Below, piece by piece: positions 10,598-20,050 of a DNA stretch of 64,000 bases. The DNA lies in the NCBI GenBank assembly GCA_021847645.1, contig JAJZQG010000009.1, positions 1 through 64,000 on the forward strand, written 5' to 3'. The stretch comes from Myxococcales bacterium. GTDB taxonomy: Bacteria > Myxococcota_A > Polyangia > Polyangiales > Polyangiaceae. The notes under the pieces are model-generated. The model saw only the letters and a program-made list of their open reading frames with translations, had not been told where the DNA came from and did not search any database. Position numbers and translations under genes: made by a program. Position 1 is the first letter of the stretch. Each line of letters opens with the position of its first letter.

Positions 10598-10885
10598 TCA
10601 CCAGTAAGAGGTGGTGATCGCGACGGGGCCGAGCACATGAGCCAGGCAGGCGAGCCGCTCGTCGTCGTCCAAGCCGGCGTCATGAGCGGCAGCGCGTTCG
10701 AGGTCGGAGGGTGGGGAGAGGTTCTCTGCGCCACGGACGATACGAACGCGGCAGGCCTTGCAGACGCCTTGGCCGCGGCACGACGACGCGAGTGGGATGC
10801 GGGCGCGGCGAGCTGCGCGCAGAAGCGAGCCAGCGGAGACGACGCAGAACGTGCGGCCGGAAGGCAAGAAGGTGACGAGAGGCAT
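10598..10885 (-). CDS. 2Fe-2S ferredoxin
   Basis: The 95-residue protein is a plant-type [2Fe-2S] ferredoxin. The cluster ligands are visible as Cys36, Cys42 and Cys45 in SSCRGQGVCKAC with the fourth cysteine in RLACLAH near residue 80. It would carry electrons in the cytoplasm to an unidentified partner. It starts 8 bp after the stop of the large membrane glycosyltransferase gene on the same strand, so the two are probably cotranscribed, although no functional link is obvious. Confidence 0.9.
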   Translation of the reverse strand: MPLVTFLPSGRTFCVVSAGSLLRAARRARIPLASSCRGQGVCKACRVRIVRGAENLSPPSDLERAAAHDAGLDDDERLACLAHVLGPVAITTSYW

Positions 10886-10893
10886 GGGGCGTG

Positions 10894-12576
10894 TCAGTGC
10901 GGCGGCGCGGTGTGTTCGCAGGCAGTGCCGGGGTCGCGCCGAACGTAGACATGCGTGAGACGGTCGTTGCGTCCGGCGATAGTGCGGTCGAAGCAGAAGT
11001 GCTCGTCGAGGTAGGCGGCCAGGTCGGGGTAGTCTCGCATGCTGCGGCCGCCGACGGAGATGGGCACGTCGAGCACGAGCGCGGGACGGGACGCGTCGAG
11101 ATCGCGCAGGAGCTGTTCGTGGGAACCGGGCACGACGAAGTGTTCTTCCTGTTGAGGGGTCAGGGAGTAGAACCAGGGCACGACGCCGCTGACGAAGGTG
11201 GTGAAGACGAAGCGCGAGGCGGAGCGTCGCTTGGCCGATGTGTAGAACTCGGGGGCGAAGCCCCAGACGAAGATGGTGTCGGACGGGTTGGTGTGTTGCA
11301 CGACGTAGTTGGTGACGGGCTCATTGGACGGGTCACCGAAGGCGCCGGCGCGTCGGGAACCGTCGAGCCACAGGCGGGTGAGCAAGCCGAGGCCCAGGGA
11401 CAGGGCGAGGGCTGGGAGGATGACGGCGAGGTAAGCGGCGGTGGTGCGCGCGCGAGGTGCGGGGCTGTCGGGCGGTGCGAAGCGATCCTCGAGCAGCAAG
11501 CCCGCGAGCAGGCCGAGCCAGGGCACGGCGGTGATGAAGTAGTGCTCCCAGAAGCGGAAGGTGGAGATGGCGCCCGCCAGGCCGGCGAGCAACTGCAGTG
11601 CGGAGGTGGGCAGCAGGGGGTCGTCGGCGTAGGCGATCAGGATCGAGCGAGGGGACGACAGGCGCGCGTGAGTCAATACGTGGGAGAAGGCCGCGACGAC
11701 GCCGAGCAAGGTGATGACGAGCAGCGGCATGTGATCGCGCAGGAACAGGAAGGACGATTCAAGGGCGAAGCCGAGGGAGACGGGGCCGAGGTAGACGGTC
11801 TTGTTGTAGGTGTAGAAGTAGTAGGCGAAGGCGCGCAGGTGGCCGGTGCTCGCGAAGAACACGACGACGGCGAGCAAGGGGGCGGCGGCGCCGACGAGCA
11901 TGCCGAAGAGCCAGCGCAGCTCGAGGCGTGAATCGCGGTCGCGATCGCGCAGGGCGTCGGCGAGCCACCAGAGCAGCAGGGGGAAGATGTGGTCGAAGGC
12001 GATTTGCTTGCACAGGCCGCCGAGCACGACCAGGGCGCCGGCGAGGGCGGCGAGCCAGACGCGGCGATTGGAGTGGGCAGGGTAGCGGTGATGAGCGACG
12101 AGCGTGAGCCAGGTGGCGGCGAGGACGAAGGGCAGGGCGACGAGCTCTCCGTTGAAGCTGACGCCGTCCTTGGGCTCCATGCCGAAGAGCGTGGCGCTGA
12201 CGAAGGTGAAGGCCGCGATGAAGCCTGCGAGCGGGCGGCGCGCGGCGATGCCGATGAGCAGGAGCAACGCGATGTTGATTTCGGTGACGAACAGCGCGCC
12301 GTTGCGGAAGGGCAGCCAGCTGAAGCGTCCGCCCACGGCTTCGAGGGCGGCGGCGATCCAATAGAGCAAGGGCCCGCGGTGGCTGACCGCGTCGACGTAG
12401 GGGATCCAGTGGCGATCGAGCATGCGCTCGGCGAAGGCGGCGATATAGGCCTCGTCCCATCCGACCCACACGGCGAAGGGCTCGGCGTACCAGGCGTGGA
12501 CCCAACGGACCACGACGGCGAGGCAGAGGGTTGCCAGCACGGCGAGCAGGACGCGGATGTGGGGGCGAAGCGGCAT
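10894..12576 (-). CDS. GT39-like polytopic membrane glycosyltransferase
   Basis: The 560-residue protein has an N-terminal helix followed by an acidic periplasmic loop (GWDEAYIAAFAERML, HRGPLLYW) and about ten further membrane helices, the arrangement of ArnT/PMT-type (GT39 superfamily) enzymes that use polyprenyl-phosphate sugars. A soluble C-terminal domain (about 430-560) ends with YVRRDPGTACEHTAPPH. The acceptor is unknown. It lies directly upstream of a ferredoxin gene. The assignment to the superfamily is good, the exact activity is not determined. Confidence 0.8.
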   Translation of the reverse strand: MPLRPHIRVLLAVLATLCLAVVVRWVHAWYAEPFAVWVGWDEAYIAAFAERMLDRHWIPYVDAVSHRGPLLYWIAAALEAVGGRFSWLPFRNGALFVTEINIALLLLIGIAARRPLAGFIAAFTFVSATLFGMEPKDGVSFNGELVALPFVLAATWLTLVAHHRYPAHSNRRVWLAALAGALVVLGGLCKQIAFDHIFPLLLWWLADALRDRDRDSRLELRWLFGMLVGAAAPLLAVVVFFASTGHLRAFAYYFYTYNKTVYLGPVSLGFALESSFLFLRDHMPLLVITLLGVVAAFSHVLTHARLSSPRSILIAYADDPLLPTSALQLLAGLAGAISTFRFWEHYFITAVPWLGLLAGLLLEDRFAPPDSPAPRARTTAAYLAVILPALALSLGLGLLTRLWLDGSRRAGAFGDPSNEPVTNYVVQHTNPSDTIFVWGFAPEFYTSAKRRSASRFVFTTFVSGVVPWFYSLTPQQEEHFVVPGSHEQLLRDLDASRPALVLDVPISVGGRSMRDYPDLAAYLDEHFCFDRTIAGRNDRLTHVYVRRDPGTACEHTAPPH

Positions 12577-12767
12577 CAGCAGCTCAGCGGCGGTGCAAGG
12601 CGCAGGCGGCAGGAACGACGGGTGCGGGATGACGCATGCACCATGGGAGAGGTGTTAGCACTCGCGGCGAGGAAAGCTCAACGGGCGAGCGTGCCCGAGC
12701 GGGCGGGCTGCGAGCGGTGCTGCGATGACGATCCCGCAGGTGCGCACCGGAGTGGTGGTTCCGGGGG

Positions 12768-14063
12768 CTAGTCGGCGTGGGCGTCAGCGGCCGCGTCGTT
12801 CGCTCCGCCATCGGTGCTGCCGCCATCGGTGCTGCCGCTGTCCCCTGGGCCGGCATCTGCGGAGCCGGTGCATGGAACCAGGGGCTGCACGTCCGCCAAG
12901 GAACCGAATTTGGCGGCGGACGCGGTAAACGCGATGCCGACCGAGATGGCGTCGCATGTGGCGTCGGGCGCCGTGTCGCCGCTCGACAGCACGTCGGCGT
13001 TGGTGTTTGCCATCAGCTGGGCGCCTGCGAAGAGAGCATCGCCCGGGCACAGGCCGAGCATTTGGAACGCTTCGATTGCGTCCGTGGCCTTGAGCCGGCC
13101 CGCGATCATGCCGTCTTCCAGGCTCCACTGACCGTTGGTGTCCTTGACGAGCTTGCCGGTCACGATGCCGCCTTGCAGCTTGAGGGGGAAGGCGAGAGCC
13201 ACGCCGCGGTCGCCAGGGAACCAGAACAGGGTGTTGGCCGGGAGGCTGGCGACGACGTAGCCGTCGCGCACGAAGGCGCTGGGATCGTAGAGGGTGGAGT
13301 CTCCGGTGTTATCGGCGCTGGTGTGGGAGGGCACGTAGGTGCTCTGGATCTCCCAACGGTCATCGGAGGTCCAGCACGCGGAGGTGTCCCAGGTATCGCC
13401 GGAGCAATTCACGGGCTTGAGTTGGTCGAGTCCGGGCGACGGATAGATGTCGATGCGGATGGAGGAGTCGTTGGGCTCGCCGTTGTAGCCGGTGATGCGG
13501 AACAGGATGTTGTAGGCGCCCTTGCAGATGGAGCAGTTGAACGACGGGTCACTCAGGGCGAAGCGGTTCTGGATATCCGGGGTGGTGGAGATCAGGTACT
13601 CGAGATTGCCGAAGTTGTTGTCGCGACAGTAGGAGCCGTCGGCAGGAATCGAGGCGGAGGTGGGCTTGCAGGAGACCTTGGGCTCCCCGGAGGTGGGGCA
13701 GGTCGTCGAGTTGGTGCACATGCCGTCGAGGTCGAAGCCGATGTCCTGCCAGGCCTTGGGGTCGAGGTCGCCATTGAGGTTGCGGGAGCCCAGCCGCATG
13801 GTGCGGATGCCGAAGATCAGGGCGCCGATGTCGGCGTCGGACGTGGTGGCGGGGCGGTCTGCGGCGGAGGGTCTGCGCGCGGAGTAGCAGGATGTGGCGG
13901 GGTCGGCGCCGGACCACCAACCGACGCCGTAGTCCCGGGCTGCAGGGGGAGGCGAACCGGCGAAGCCGGCCTCGAGAAGCATGGATTCGTCGTAGACCTT
14001 GCACTCGGCGAAGGCGACGACGACCAGCAGCACACCCCAACCAGCGAGCTTGGAACGCAGCAT
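12768..14063 (-). CDS. Hypothetical secreted cysteine-rich protein
   Basis: The 431-residue product has a signal peptide or signal anchor (GVLLVVVAFAEC, an imperfect lipobox at Cys21). It then has a domain with several paired cysteines (GMCTNSTTC, FNCSICKG, CSGDTWDTSACW) and a low-complexity C-terminal tail of SADAGPGDSGSTDGG-type repeats. Proteins with this plan are common myxobacterial surface lipoproteins, but I recognise no named family. It is divergently oriented from the gene at 14283, with a 219 bp gap that probably holds both promoters. Confidence 0.75.
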   Translation of the reverse strand: MLRSKLAGWGVLLVVVAFAECKVYDESMLLEAGFAGSPPPAARDYGVGWWSGADPATSCYSARRPSAADRPATTSDADIGALIFGIRTMRLGSRNLNGDLDPKAWQDIGFDLDGMCTNSTTCPTSGEPKVSCKPTSASIPADGSYCRDNNFGNLEYLISTTPDIQNRFALSDPSFNCSICKGAYNILFRITGYNGEPNDSSIRIDIYPSPGLDQLKPVNCSGDTWDTSACWTSDDRWEIQSTYVPSHTSADNTGDSTLYDPSAFVRDGYVVASLPANTLFWFPGDRGVALAFPLKLQGGIVTGKLVKDTNGQWSLEDGMIAGRLKATDAIEAFQMLGLCPGDALFAGAQLMANTNADVLSSGDTAPDATCDAISVGIAFTASAAKFGSLADVQPLVPCTGSADAGPGDSGSTDGGSTDGGANDAAADAHAD

Positions 14064-14282
14064 CTTGGGCCCAAGCGAGGATACCGCGCGACGGGGCGGG
14101 GACCAAGCATTGCGCTGGGCAGGCGGCGCGGAGGCTGGAAAACCCAGCCGATCCGAGGGTCGAGGGAGGGGCGGCGAGGTTCGGCCGTTCCGGAAGGTTG
14201 ACGGATCGCCGGGCGGGCGCGACGATACGCTGTCCCGGGGCCACGGGTCGACGGCAGATCAACCCCGGCTGGTATCGCGGTC

Positions 14283-15329
14283 ATGCGACTACGCCCACAC
14301 GCCTTTGCGCTCGCGCTCTTGTTCACGGCAGCCGCGCCGTTGGTTGCGGCGTTCGCTCAGGACGCGGCGGTCGATCCGGTCAAGGTGAAGGCTGCGGCGG
14401 AGGAGTTCGACGCCGGCCGTCGTGCGTACAAGCAGAGGGACTTCCCGCGGGCGGCGTCGCACTTCGAGAATGCATTTCGGGACGCGCCGAGCGCACAAGC
14501 GATCCGAATGGCGATCCGAGCGCGCCAGGAGGCAGGGGAGCTGGCGCGAGCGGCCACGCTTTGCGTACGAGCGCAGGCGCTGTACCCGGAAGATCGCGAA
14601 ACCGTCACGCTCGCGCAGAAGGTTCTTCAGGACAACACGCCCAAGCTGCAGAAGGTAACGCTCTCGTGCGATCCGGCCTGCACGGTGACGCTCGATGGCA
14701 AGCTGGTACGCGACGACGCGGCGAGCTCTCAGGTGATCTTCTCGGACCCAGGGGACCACACGCTGGTTGCAGGTTGGTCGATGAACCGATCGGTGTCGCG
14801 CACGATATCCGGCAAGGAAGGCAGTTCGTCAATCGTGAGCATGCAGGCGCCGCCGGAGCCGCAAGCCGCTGCGCCCGAGGCCAGCGCGACGGCGACGTCG
14901 TCACCACCGCCCGTGTCGTCGCGCCCAGGCGCCGGGACGAACGCTGGCGCAGAGGTGTCCGTGGGCCAGGGGAAGGGAGCGTCGCCGTTGTTGTTCTGGT
15001 TGGCGGCAGGGACGACAGCGGCGGTGGGAGGGCTGACGATCTGGAGCGGCCTGGACACGAAGGCCAGCCCGGGGCCGGACACGGTTCGCGCGAAGTGCGT
15101 GGGGCTCGGCACCGCGTGTCCAGAGTACCAGGACGGGCTGTCCAAGGAGCGTCGCACCAACTACCTGTTGGCGGGAACCGGCATCGGCGTGGCGGCTACC
15201 GCTGTCATCGGCTTGTTCTTCACGGACTGGCACGCCGGGGCTGCGCCGTCTCACGAGCCGAGCACGAGCCTGGCGCCGTCGTTCGACGCTTCCGGCGGGA
15301 TCGGGCTGAACGCCACGGGGCGATTCTAG
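14283..15329 (+). CDS. TPR / PEGA-like envelope protein
   Basis: The 348-residue protein starts with a signal peptide (ALALLFTAAAPLVAAFAQ). A TPR-like helical region follows at about 30-110 (AGRRAYKQRDFPRAASHFENAFRDA), then a PEGA-like beta segment at about 118-185 (CDPACTVTLDGKLV), a Pro/Ala/Ser linker and two hydrophobic helices at about 237-257 and 288-308. It stands 27 bp upstream of a Ser/Thr kinase gene on the same strand, repeating the kinase-PEGA pairing seen at 5.7-8.7 kb. Its role is probably structural or sensory in the envelope. Confidence 0.75.
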   Translation: MRLRPHAFALALLFTAAAPLVAAFAQDAAVDPVKVKAAAEEFDAGRRAYKQRDFPRAASHFENAFRDAPSAQAIRMAIRARQEAGELARAATLCVRAQALYPEDRETVTLAQKVLQDNTPKLQKVTLSCDPACTVTLDGKLVRDDAASSQVIFSDPGDHTLVAGWSMNRSVSRTISGKEGSSSIVSMQAPPEPQAAAPEASATATSSPPPVSSRPGAGTNAGAEVSVGQGKGASPLLFWLAAGTTAAVGGLTIWSGLDTKASPGPDTVRAKCVGLGTACPEYQDGLSKERRTNYLLAGTGIGVAATAVIGLFFTDWHAGAAPSHEPSTSLAPSFDASGGIGLNATGRF

Positions 15330-15356
15330 GCGTTCGAGGCGCAGGTCTAGTCGCGC

Positions 15357-16826
15357 ATGGAGCAGCTGAACGAGTCCCAGGCCCACCGGGTCGAACGCTA
15401 TGAGCTACTGGCGGAGCTCGCGGCGGGCGGGATGGCGACCGTGTACCTGGCGCGGCTGGGGGGCGCGGGAGGTTTCCAGAGGCTGTATGCGATCAAGAAG
15501 CTGCATCCGCACCTGGCGCACGAGCGCGAGTTCGTGGAGATGTTCCTGGACGAAGCGCGGCTGGCGGCGCGCATCCACCACCCGAACGTGGTTCCGATCC
15601 TCGAGGTGTGCACCAACGACGTGGGCTACTACCTGGTGATGGAGTACATCGAGGGCGAGTCGCTGGCGCGGCTGCTGAGTCGATGCGCGTCGCGCGGGGA
15701 GCGCATTCCGTGGAAGATCGGGGCGAAGGTGGTGCTCGATTCGCTTGCGGGGCTGGACGCGGCGCACACGCTGACCGACGACTTCGGGGAGCCGCTGAAC
15801 ATCGTGCATCGTGACGTGTCCCCGCAGAACGTGATGGTGGGTGTGGACGGCACGGCGCGCATCACGGATTTCGGCGTGGCGCGGGCAGCGTCGCGGCTGA
15901 CCACGACGCGAGCGGGGCAGCTCAAGGGCAAGCTGGGGTACATGGCACCCGAGCAGGCGCAGGGGGAGAACATCGATCGGCGTGCGGACATTTTCGCGAT
16001 GGGGGTGATTCTGTGGGAGACGCTGGCGGGGCGCCGGCTCTTCAAGGTGCGCGGGGATTCCAGCGACGCGGAGCTGCTCAACCGCCTGTTGTACGAGCCG
16101 ATTCCGAGGCTCTCGGAGAGCGTGACGGACGTGCACCCGGCGTTCGACGAGATCTGTGCGAAGGCGCTGGACCGGCGCCTCTCGGCGCGGTTCTCCACGT
16201 GCGCGGAGTTTGCGGACGCCCTCGAGGCGGCGTGCCGCAGCGCGGGCGCGGTGGCGTCGACAAGGGAGGTCGCTGCGTTCGTGGACGAAGTCGCCGGGCC
16301 GGAGATCGCGGCGCAGCGCGAGATCGTGCGCAACTGGGTCGCGCGCAGCCAGATCGGCAGCGTGCAGCGAACGGACGGCGCGACGCCGTCGCAGACGTCG
16401 ACCTCGAACACGAGTCCGTTCGCGCTGCAGGCGTCGGGGCCGAAGGAGGCGGTGCACGGAGCGCGGACATCGCGTTCTCGCGCGACGCTGGTTGCTGCCG
16501 GCCTGGTGTCAGGGGCGCTGCTGGTTGCGGCGGGCGTGGTGGTCTGGAGCATGTCGCGCCGGGTCCCGGTGCCGGCGCCCGAGCCTGGCAGTGCGGTGCT
16601 CGCGAGCGCGAGCGCCGAAGCCACGGGCTCCTCTGCGCCGTCGAGCGCGGAGGCGGCTTCCGCCACGCCGCTCGCGAGTGCATTCGCGTCGGCGCCTTCG
16701 TCGGCCATGCAAGCACCACCGACCGTGCCTTCCGTCTCGGGGATCCCGCACCACGCGGGGCATGCTAAGGGCGAAGGTGGTTCCGGCTCGGTGCCCAGTG
16801 ATCTGGACACCAACCCGTATCGGTAG
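15357..16826 (+). CDS. Transmembrane Ser/Thr protein kinase (HRDVSPQN type)
   Basis: The 489-residue Hanks-type kinase shows a glycine-rich loop AAGGMATVY (22-30), Lys47/48 in YAIKKLH, HRDVSPQN (151-158) and DFG (171-173). The catalytic loop carries Ser in place of the usual Lys after Asp, a variant that is frequent in myxobacterial kinases, so activity is likely but not certain. A Ser/Ala linker leads to one membrane helix at about 382-402 and a short Ala/Ser/Pro extracytoplasmic tail without a recognisable sensor. It lies between a PEGA-like gene and a membrane protein gene, with gaps of 27 and 21 bp, suggesting one operon. Confidence 0.92.
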   Translation: MEQLNESQAHRVERYELLAELAAGGMATVYLARLGGAGGFQRLYAIKKLHPHLAHEREFVEMFLDEARLAARIHHPNVVPILEVCTNDVGYYLVMEYIEGESLARLLSRCASRGERIPWKIGAKVVLDSLAGLDAAHTLTDDFGEPLNIVHRDVSPQNVMVGVDGTARITDFGVARAASRLTTTRAGQLKGKLGYMAPEQAQGENIDRRADIFAMGVILWETLAGRRLFKVRGDSSDAELLNRLLYEPIPRLSESVTDVHPAFDEICAKALDRRLSARFSTCAEFADALEAACRSAGAVASTREVAAFVDEVAGPEIAAQREIVRNWVARSQIGSVQRTDGATPSQTSTSNTSPFALQASGPKEAVHGARTSRSRATLVAAGLVSGALLVAAGVVVWSMSRRVPVPAPEPGSAVLASASAEATGSSAPSSAEAASATPLASAFASAPSSAMQAPPTVPSVSGIPHHAGHAKGEGGSGSVPSDLDTNPYR

Positions 16827-16847
16827 AAAGCTGCGGCAGGAAACCCG

Positions 16848-17678
16848 ATGGAAGACAAGAAGCGCGAAGAACGCGAGCAAGCCGTCGACGACGACGATCG
16901 CGACGACGCGGAGGATCGGGCGTCGGCGCGTGAGTCGTCGAAGTCCGCGGCCCAGGAGCCTTCGAGCGTCGCGCTGGGCGACGATGAGGAAGAAGAAGAG
17001 GAAGAAGACGAGGTTCCAGCCCCGAAGGAGCGTGCGGTCAAGGAGCGCAAGAAGGCCGCTGCGGAGCAACAGGCGCGAGGGGCAGCGGCGCACGCTCCGA
17101 ACGCGGAGATGGATCCGGCGGCGGTTCGCAACGGTGAGCTGCGCGTGGGGCTCATGACCGCCACGGCAGGCTACCTGGCGTTCTGGGGTGCCTGGATGAT
17201 CTACTCGAAGTCGGTCACGGCCAGGCTGGTGAACTACTACAGCCACTCGGCGTGGCTGTTCATGATCGCGTACGCGCTGGTCACGGTCGCGGCGTTCTAC
17301 TTCGTGCGGTTGGAGACCTCCGCGCGCTTCCCGAAGGCTGCCGGTGGCAAGACCGCGCCGGAGTCGTCCAAGCTGCGGGTCGACAAGACGGGTGTGCTTC
17401 TCGCCGCGGCGGTTTGTGGACCGTTGTATGCCGTCTACTGGTACGTGGCGAAGTCGGTTCTCCAAGCCGAATACGACAAGATGTGGTGGCTCCTCGAGCT
17501 GGTGGCCTTCGTGGCGATCACGCTGGGAGGGTGGTGGGGGCTGCGTCCGCCGAGCATCGAGGACGAGCGTCGCGAGCGGTGGCCGACGAGGCGCGTGCTG
17601 ATGCTGCTGATGGTGCCGTTCCTGATGGTGTTCGGCATGATCTGGCTGGCCAGCGCGTACCCTCCGTGGCCGTCCTGA
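16848..17678 (+). CDS. Hypothetical polytopic membrane protein with acidic N-terminus
   Basis: The 276-residue protein has an 85-residue charged N-terminus with a run of glutamates (about 44-52) and Lys/Arg patches. About five hydrophobic helices follow (GLMTATAGYLAFWGAWMIY; AWLFMIAYALVTVAAFYFV; GVLLAAAVCGPLYAVYWYV; WLLELVAFVAITLGGWWGL; VLMLLMVPFLMVFGMIWLA). No family is recognised. It follows the kinase gene by 21 bp, so the acidic cytoplasmic tail could be a kinase target; this is inference from position only. Confidence 0.75.
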   Translation: MEDKKREEREQAVDDDDRDDAEDRASARESSKSAAQEPSSVALGDDEEEEEEEDEVPAPKERAVKERKKAAAEQQARGAAAHAPNAEMDPAAVRNGELRVGLMTATAGYLAFWGAWMIYSKSVTARLVNYYSHSAWLFMIAYALVTVAAFYFVRLETSARFPKAAGGKTAPESSKLRVDKTGVLLAAAVCGPLYAVYWYVAKSVLQAEYDKMWWLLELVAFVAITLGGWWGLRPPSIEDERRERWPTRRVLMLLMVPFLMVFGMIWLASAYPPWPS

Positions 17679-17699
17679 CCGGCGAGGCGGCGCGACGAA

Positions 17700-18887
17700 T
17701 CAACGGCGCGGGCTGGTAGGCGTTTCGTCCGGCGCGACCCAGGCATCGCGGCTGCGGACCGCGGAGGCGATCAGATGCGCGATGCGGCCGCGCTCGTCGC
17801 GGATCGGCGTGAGATGCACGAGCCAATCGGCGTCGCCGACGCTCAGGACTTCGGCGACCTCGGCCCCGCCCATGGCCTTGGCGATCAGGGGCTGCACACG
17901 GGCGAACAGCGCCTCGTCGACGATTTCCTGGACGCGACGTCCGATGATGCTCTCCTGGCCGAACGGGAGCGAGTCGAGCACGGGACCGTCGCAGACGACG
18001 AAGCGAAGCTCGGCGTCGAGCAGGGCCACCAACCCGCGAGGGAAGTGCCGGGCCAGGGTGCGGTAGGCTGCGAGCAAGCGCTGCTGGTGCTCTTCGGCCT
18101 GCCGCAGCTCGTCGACATCGCGCACGCTCATGCGCACGCCCATCGGCTTGCCGTTGTCGTCGAAGACTGACTGCCACGACACGGAGACCCATTGCAGCTG
18201 GCCGTCTCGGCGCAGGATGCGCCAGCGTTGGCTGCGCGCGGAGCTTCCGGAAAACGCCTCGGTAATGAGCGCTGCCACGCGCTTGCGATCGTCGGGATGG
18301 GCGATCTGGACGAGGGAGAGCTTGCCCTCCATGAACTCGTCGGGCGTATAGCCGGTGATGCGCTGGCAAGCAGGGCTCGAGTACAGGAAGTGTCCGCCGG
18401 GGTGCAGCCACAGCTCCCAATCCACGGTGAAGTCGGCGACGGTGCGCCAGCGGAAGTGCGCTTCCCGCAGCTTGCGTTCCACCGCGCGCTGGTCGGTGAT
18501 GTCGCGGCCCTGCGCCACGACGGCGACGATCGCGCCGCCCTCGCTGCGCAGAGGGCGCAACTCGAAGTCGACGATGATGCGCTGCGAAGGCACGAGCTGC
18601 GCCTCGACGTCGAGGTGCGTGACGCGTCCCTGTAGAGCGCGGTCGATGGCTTGGCTGATCTGCTCGGCCTGGCCGGGGCGGAAGGTCCACCACTTGGAGG
18701 TGGCGAAGGGGCGTCCGACGATGCTCTCGTAGTCATCCGCGGAGCGCCTGAGCACCTCGCCGTTGACGTACAAGGTGATACCGTCGGTGGACAACAGCGC
18801 GATGAGGAGGCTGACCTCGTCGAGCACGGCCTCGGCCGAAACTGGCAGCTGGGGCATGGGCGGGGGTGGAACGGACGACGCTACCAA
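17700..18887 (-). CDS. Triple-PAS sensory protein without output domain
   Basis: The 395-residue protein contains three PAS-type domains: about 18-135 (ALLSTDGITLYVNGEV, ending in GRDITDQRAVERKLREA), about 145-265 (YSSPACQRITGYTPDEFMEG, SVRDVDELRQAEEH) and about 280-385 (VALLDAELRFVVCDGP). No histidine kinase, GGDEF or HTH follows, so it must act through a partner. I kept the TTG start at 18887 because AGGA lies 7 nt before it, while the next ATG (18857) lacks a ribosome site. The start overlaps the end of the DUF2804 gene by 7 bp, implying translational coupling. Confidence 0.85.
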   Translation of the reverse strand: MVASSVPPPPMPQLPVSAEAVLDEVSLLIALLSTDGITLYVNGEVLRRSADDYESIVGRPFATSKWWTFRPGQAEQISQAIDRALQGRVTHLDVEAQLVPSQRIIVDFELRPLRSEGGAIVAVVAQGRDITDQRAVERKLREAHFRWRTVADFTVDWELWLHPGGHFLYSSPACQRITGYTPDEFMEGKLSLVQIAHPDDRKRVAALITEAFSGSSARSQRWRILRRDGQLQWVSVSWQSVFDDNGKPMGVRMSVRDVDELRQAEEHQQRLLAAYRTLARHFPRGLVALLDAELRFVVCDGPVLDSLPFGQESIIGRRVQEIVDEALFARVQPLIAKAMGGAEVAEVLSVGDADWLVHLTPIRDERGRIAHLIASAVRSRDAWVAPDETPTSPRR

Positions 18888-19927
18888 AGGACATCCTGTG
18901 ATTCGACGACGCCGGGTACGGCGCGCAGGGTGGCGGTGGGCTGGCCCGGCAGGCGGATGGTTCCGTCGAATACGCCGAGGGGCTGTGCGAATCGGGAACG
19001 CACGATGCCCAAGTTCTTGTGCTCGGCGTGCATGGCGTCGGGCCGGAAGGTCAAGTCGAGGGAGCCGTCGGTGGTGGACAGGCGCCAGGGGGACAGAAGG
19101 TGGCTGCGCTGGAATTCGAAGTGCGCGCCTTCGGTCGGCACGAGCCTACCGTCGAGCCAGACGGCACATTCGCGGCCTTCGTTGAAGCCGTCGACCATGT
19201 TGAGGGCCAGCGGGCGGCCATCGATCGCGTCGCCGAGCGCAAACGCCCAGCGCCAGGAGGTGTGCCGCGCGAGCAGGCCGTTGGTGTAGTCGATACCCGC
19301 CAGGGCGTCGTCGAGCCGCTCGTGGTTACCGCGAAGCAACATGGCGCCGCGCGCCGGCATGAGCACGCGCTTCTCGGTGACGTTGAGAGCGCCGTCGGGG
19401 ACCGGGGACACGACCACGAGCGGAATGGCCGAGCCCTTGGTGGAGAGCGTGACGCGCAGGCTCAGGTGGCTCGCGTCCGCCGCAAGCGTGTAGTCGGACG
19501 AGCCGGCAGGACGCGTGATGCCGATGCGCGCCAACGGGCTGCGGAACCAGACATCGCAGCCCTCTTCGCACACGTCGCCCACCTGCACGTAGCGCGGAAG
19601 CGACAAGAAGGAACCGTCGAACACGGGGGAGCGCGTGCGGCGGTCGACCACGGTGATGAATGCGTTGGCGATGTAGCCCAGGTCGACGACGGCGACGGCG
19701 ATCAGGAAGCTTCGGGACACGACGAGGGTGTAGAGCCACTTCTTGTGGTGCGCGATGCGCCAGGGGTGCCGGTAGAGCGGCGGGGTTCGCAGGTGGTCGA
19801 ACGACACGCGGCCCAGCGGTCCGGCGAAGGTGCCGTGCTGGGGAGAACCGTCGGCATCCAGGATGGAGGCCGGGGGCGGTTCGAGCGGTACCGAGGGAAT
19901 CCAGCTGCTGGGCGCGTGGGCCGTCAT
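18881..19927 (-). CDS. DUF2804 family protein
   Basis: The 348-residue protein matches the DUF2804 pattern: an N-terminal GTFAGPLGRVSFDHL segment, RIAHHKKWLYTLVVS, several beta-strand stretches, and the late motifs AFALGDAIDGRPLALNMVDGFNEGRECAVWLDGR and HFEFQ. The family is of unknown function and its fold resembles lipid- or carotenoid-modifying AttH-like proteins. There is no signal peptide. It is cotranscribed with the triple-PAS gene, whose start overlaps its stop. Confidence 0.85.
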   Translation of the reverse strand: MTAHAPSSWIPSVPLEPPPASILDADGSPQHGTFAGPLGRVSFDHLRTPPLYRHPWRIAHHKKWLYTLVVSRSFLIAVAVVDLGYIANAFITVVDRRTRSPVFDGSFLSLPRYVQVGDVCEEGCDVWFRSPLARIGITRPAGSSDYTLAADASHLSLRVTLSTKGSAIPLVVVSPVPDGALNVTEKRVLMPARGAMLLRGNHERLDDALAGIDYTNGLLARHTSWRWAFALGDAIDGRPLALNMVDGFNEGRECAVWLDGRLVPTEGAHFEFQRSHLLSPWRLSTTDGSLDLTFRPDAMHAEHKNLGIVRSRFAQPLGVFDGTIRLPGQPTATLRAVPGVVESQDVLW

Positions 19928-20050
19928 GAGCGGGCTCGTCGGGTCCAGAGAAAAACGAAGGCGCCCGAACCCCAGGCGCGGTCGACGAGGGTGAACCTTC
20001 GTTGGCTTGGGCGCAAGGGGCGGAGCGTCCGGCCGAACGGTCGCCGTCGG

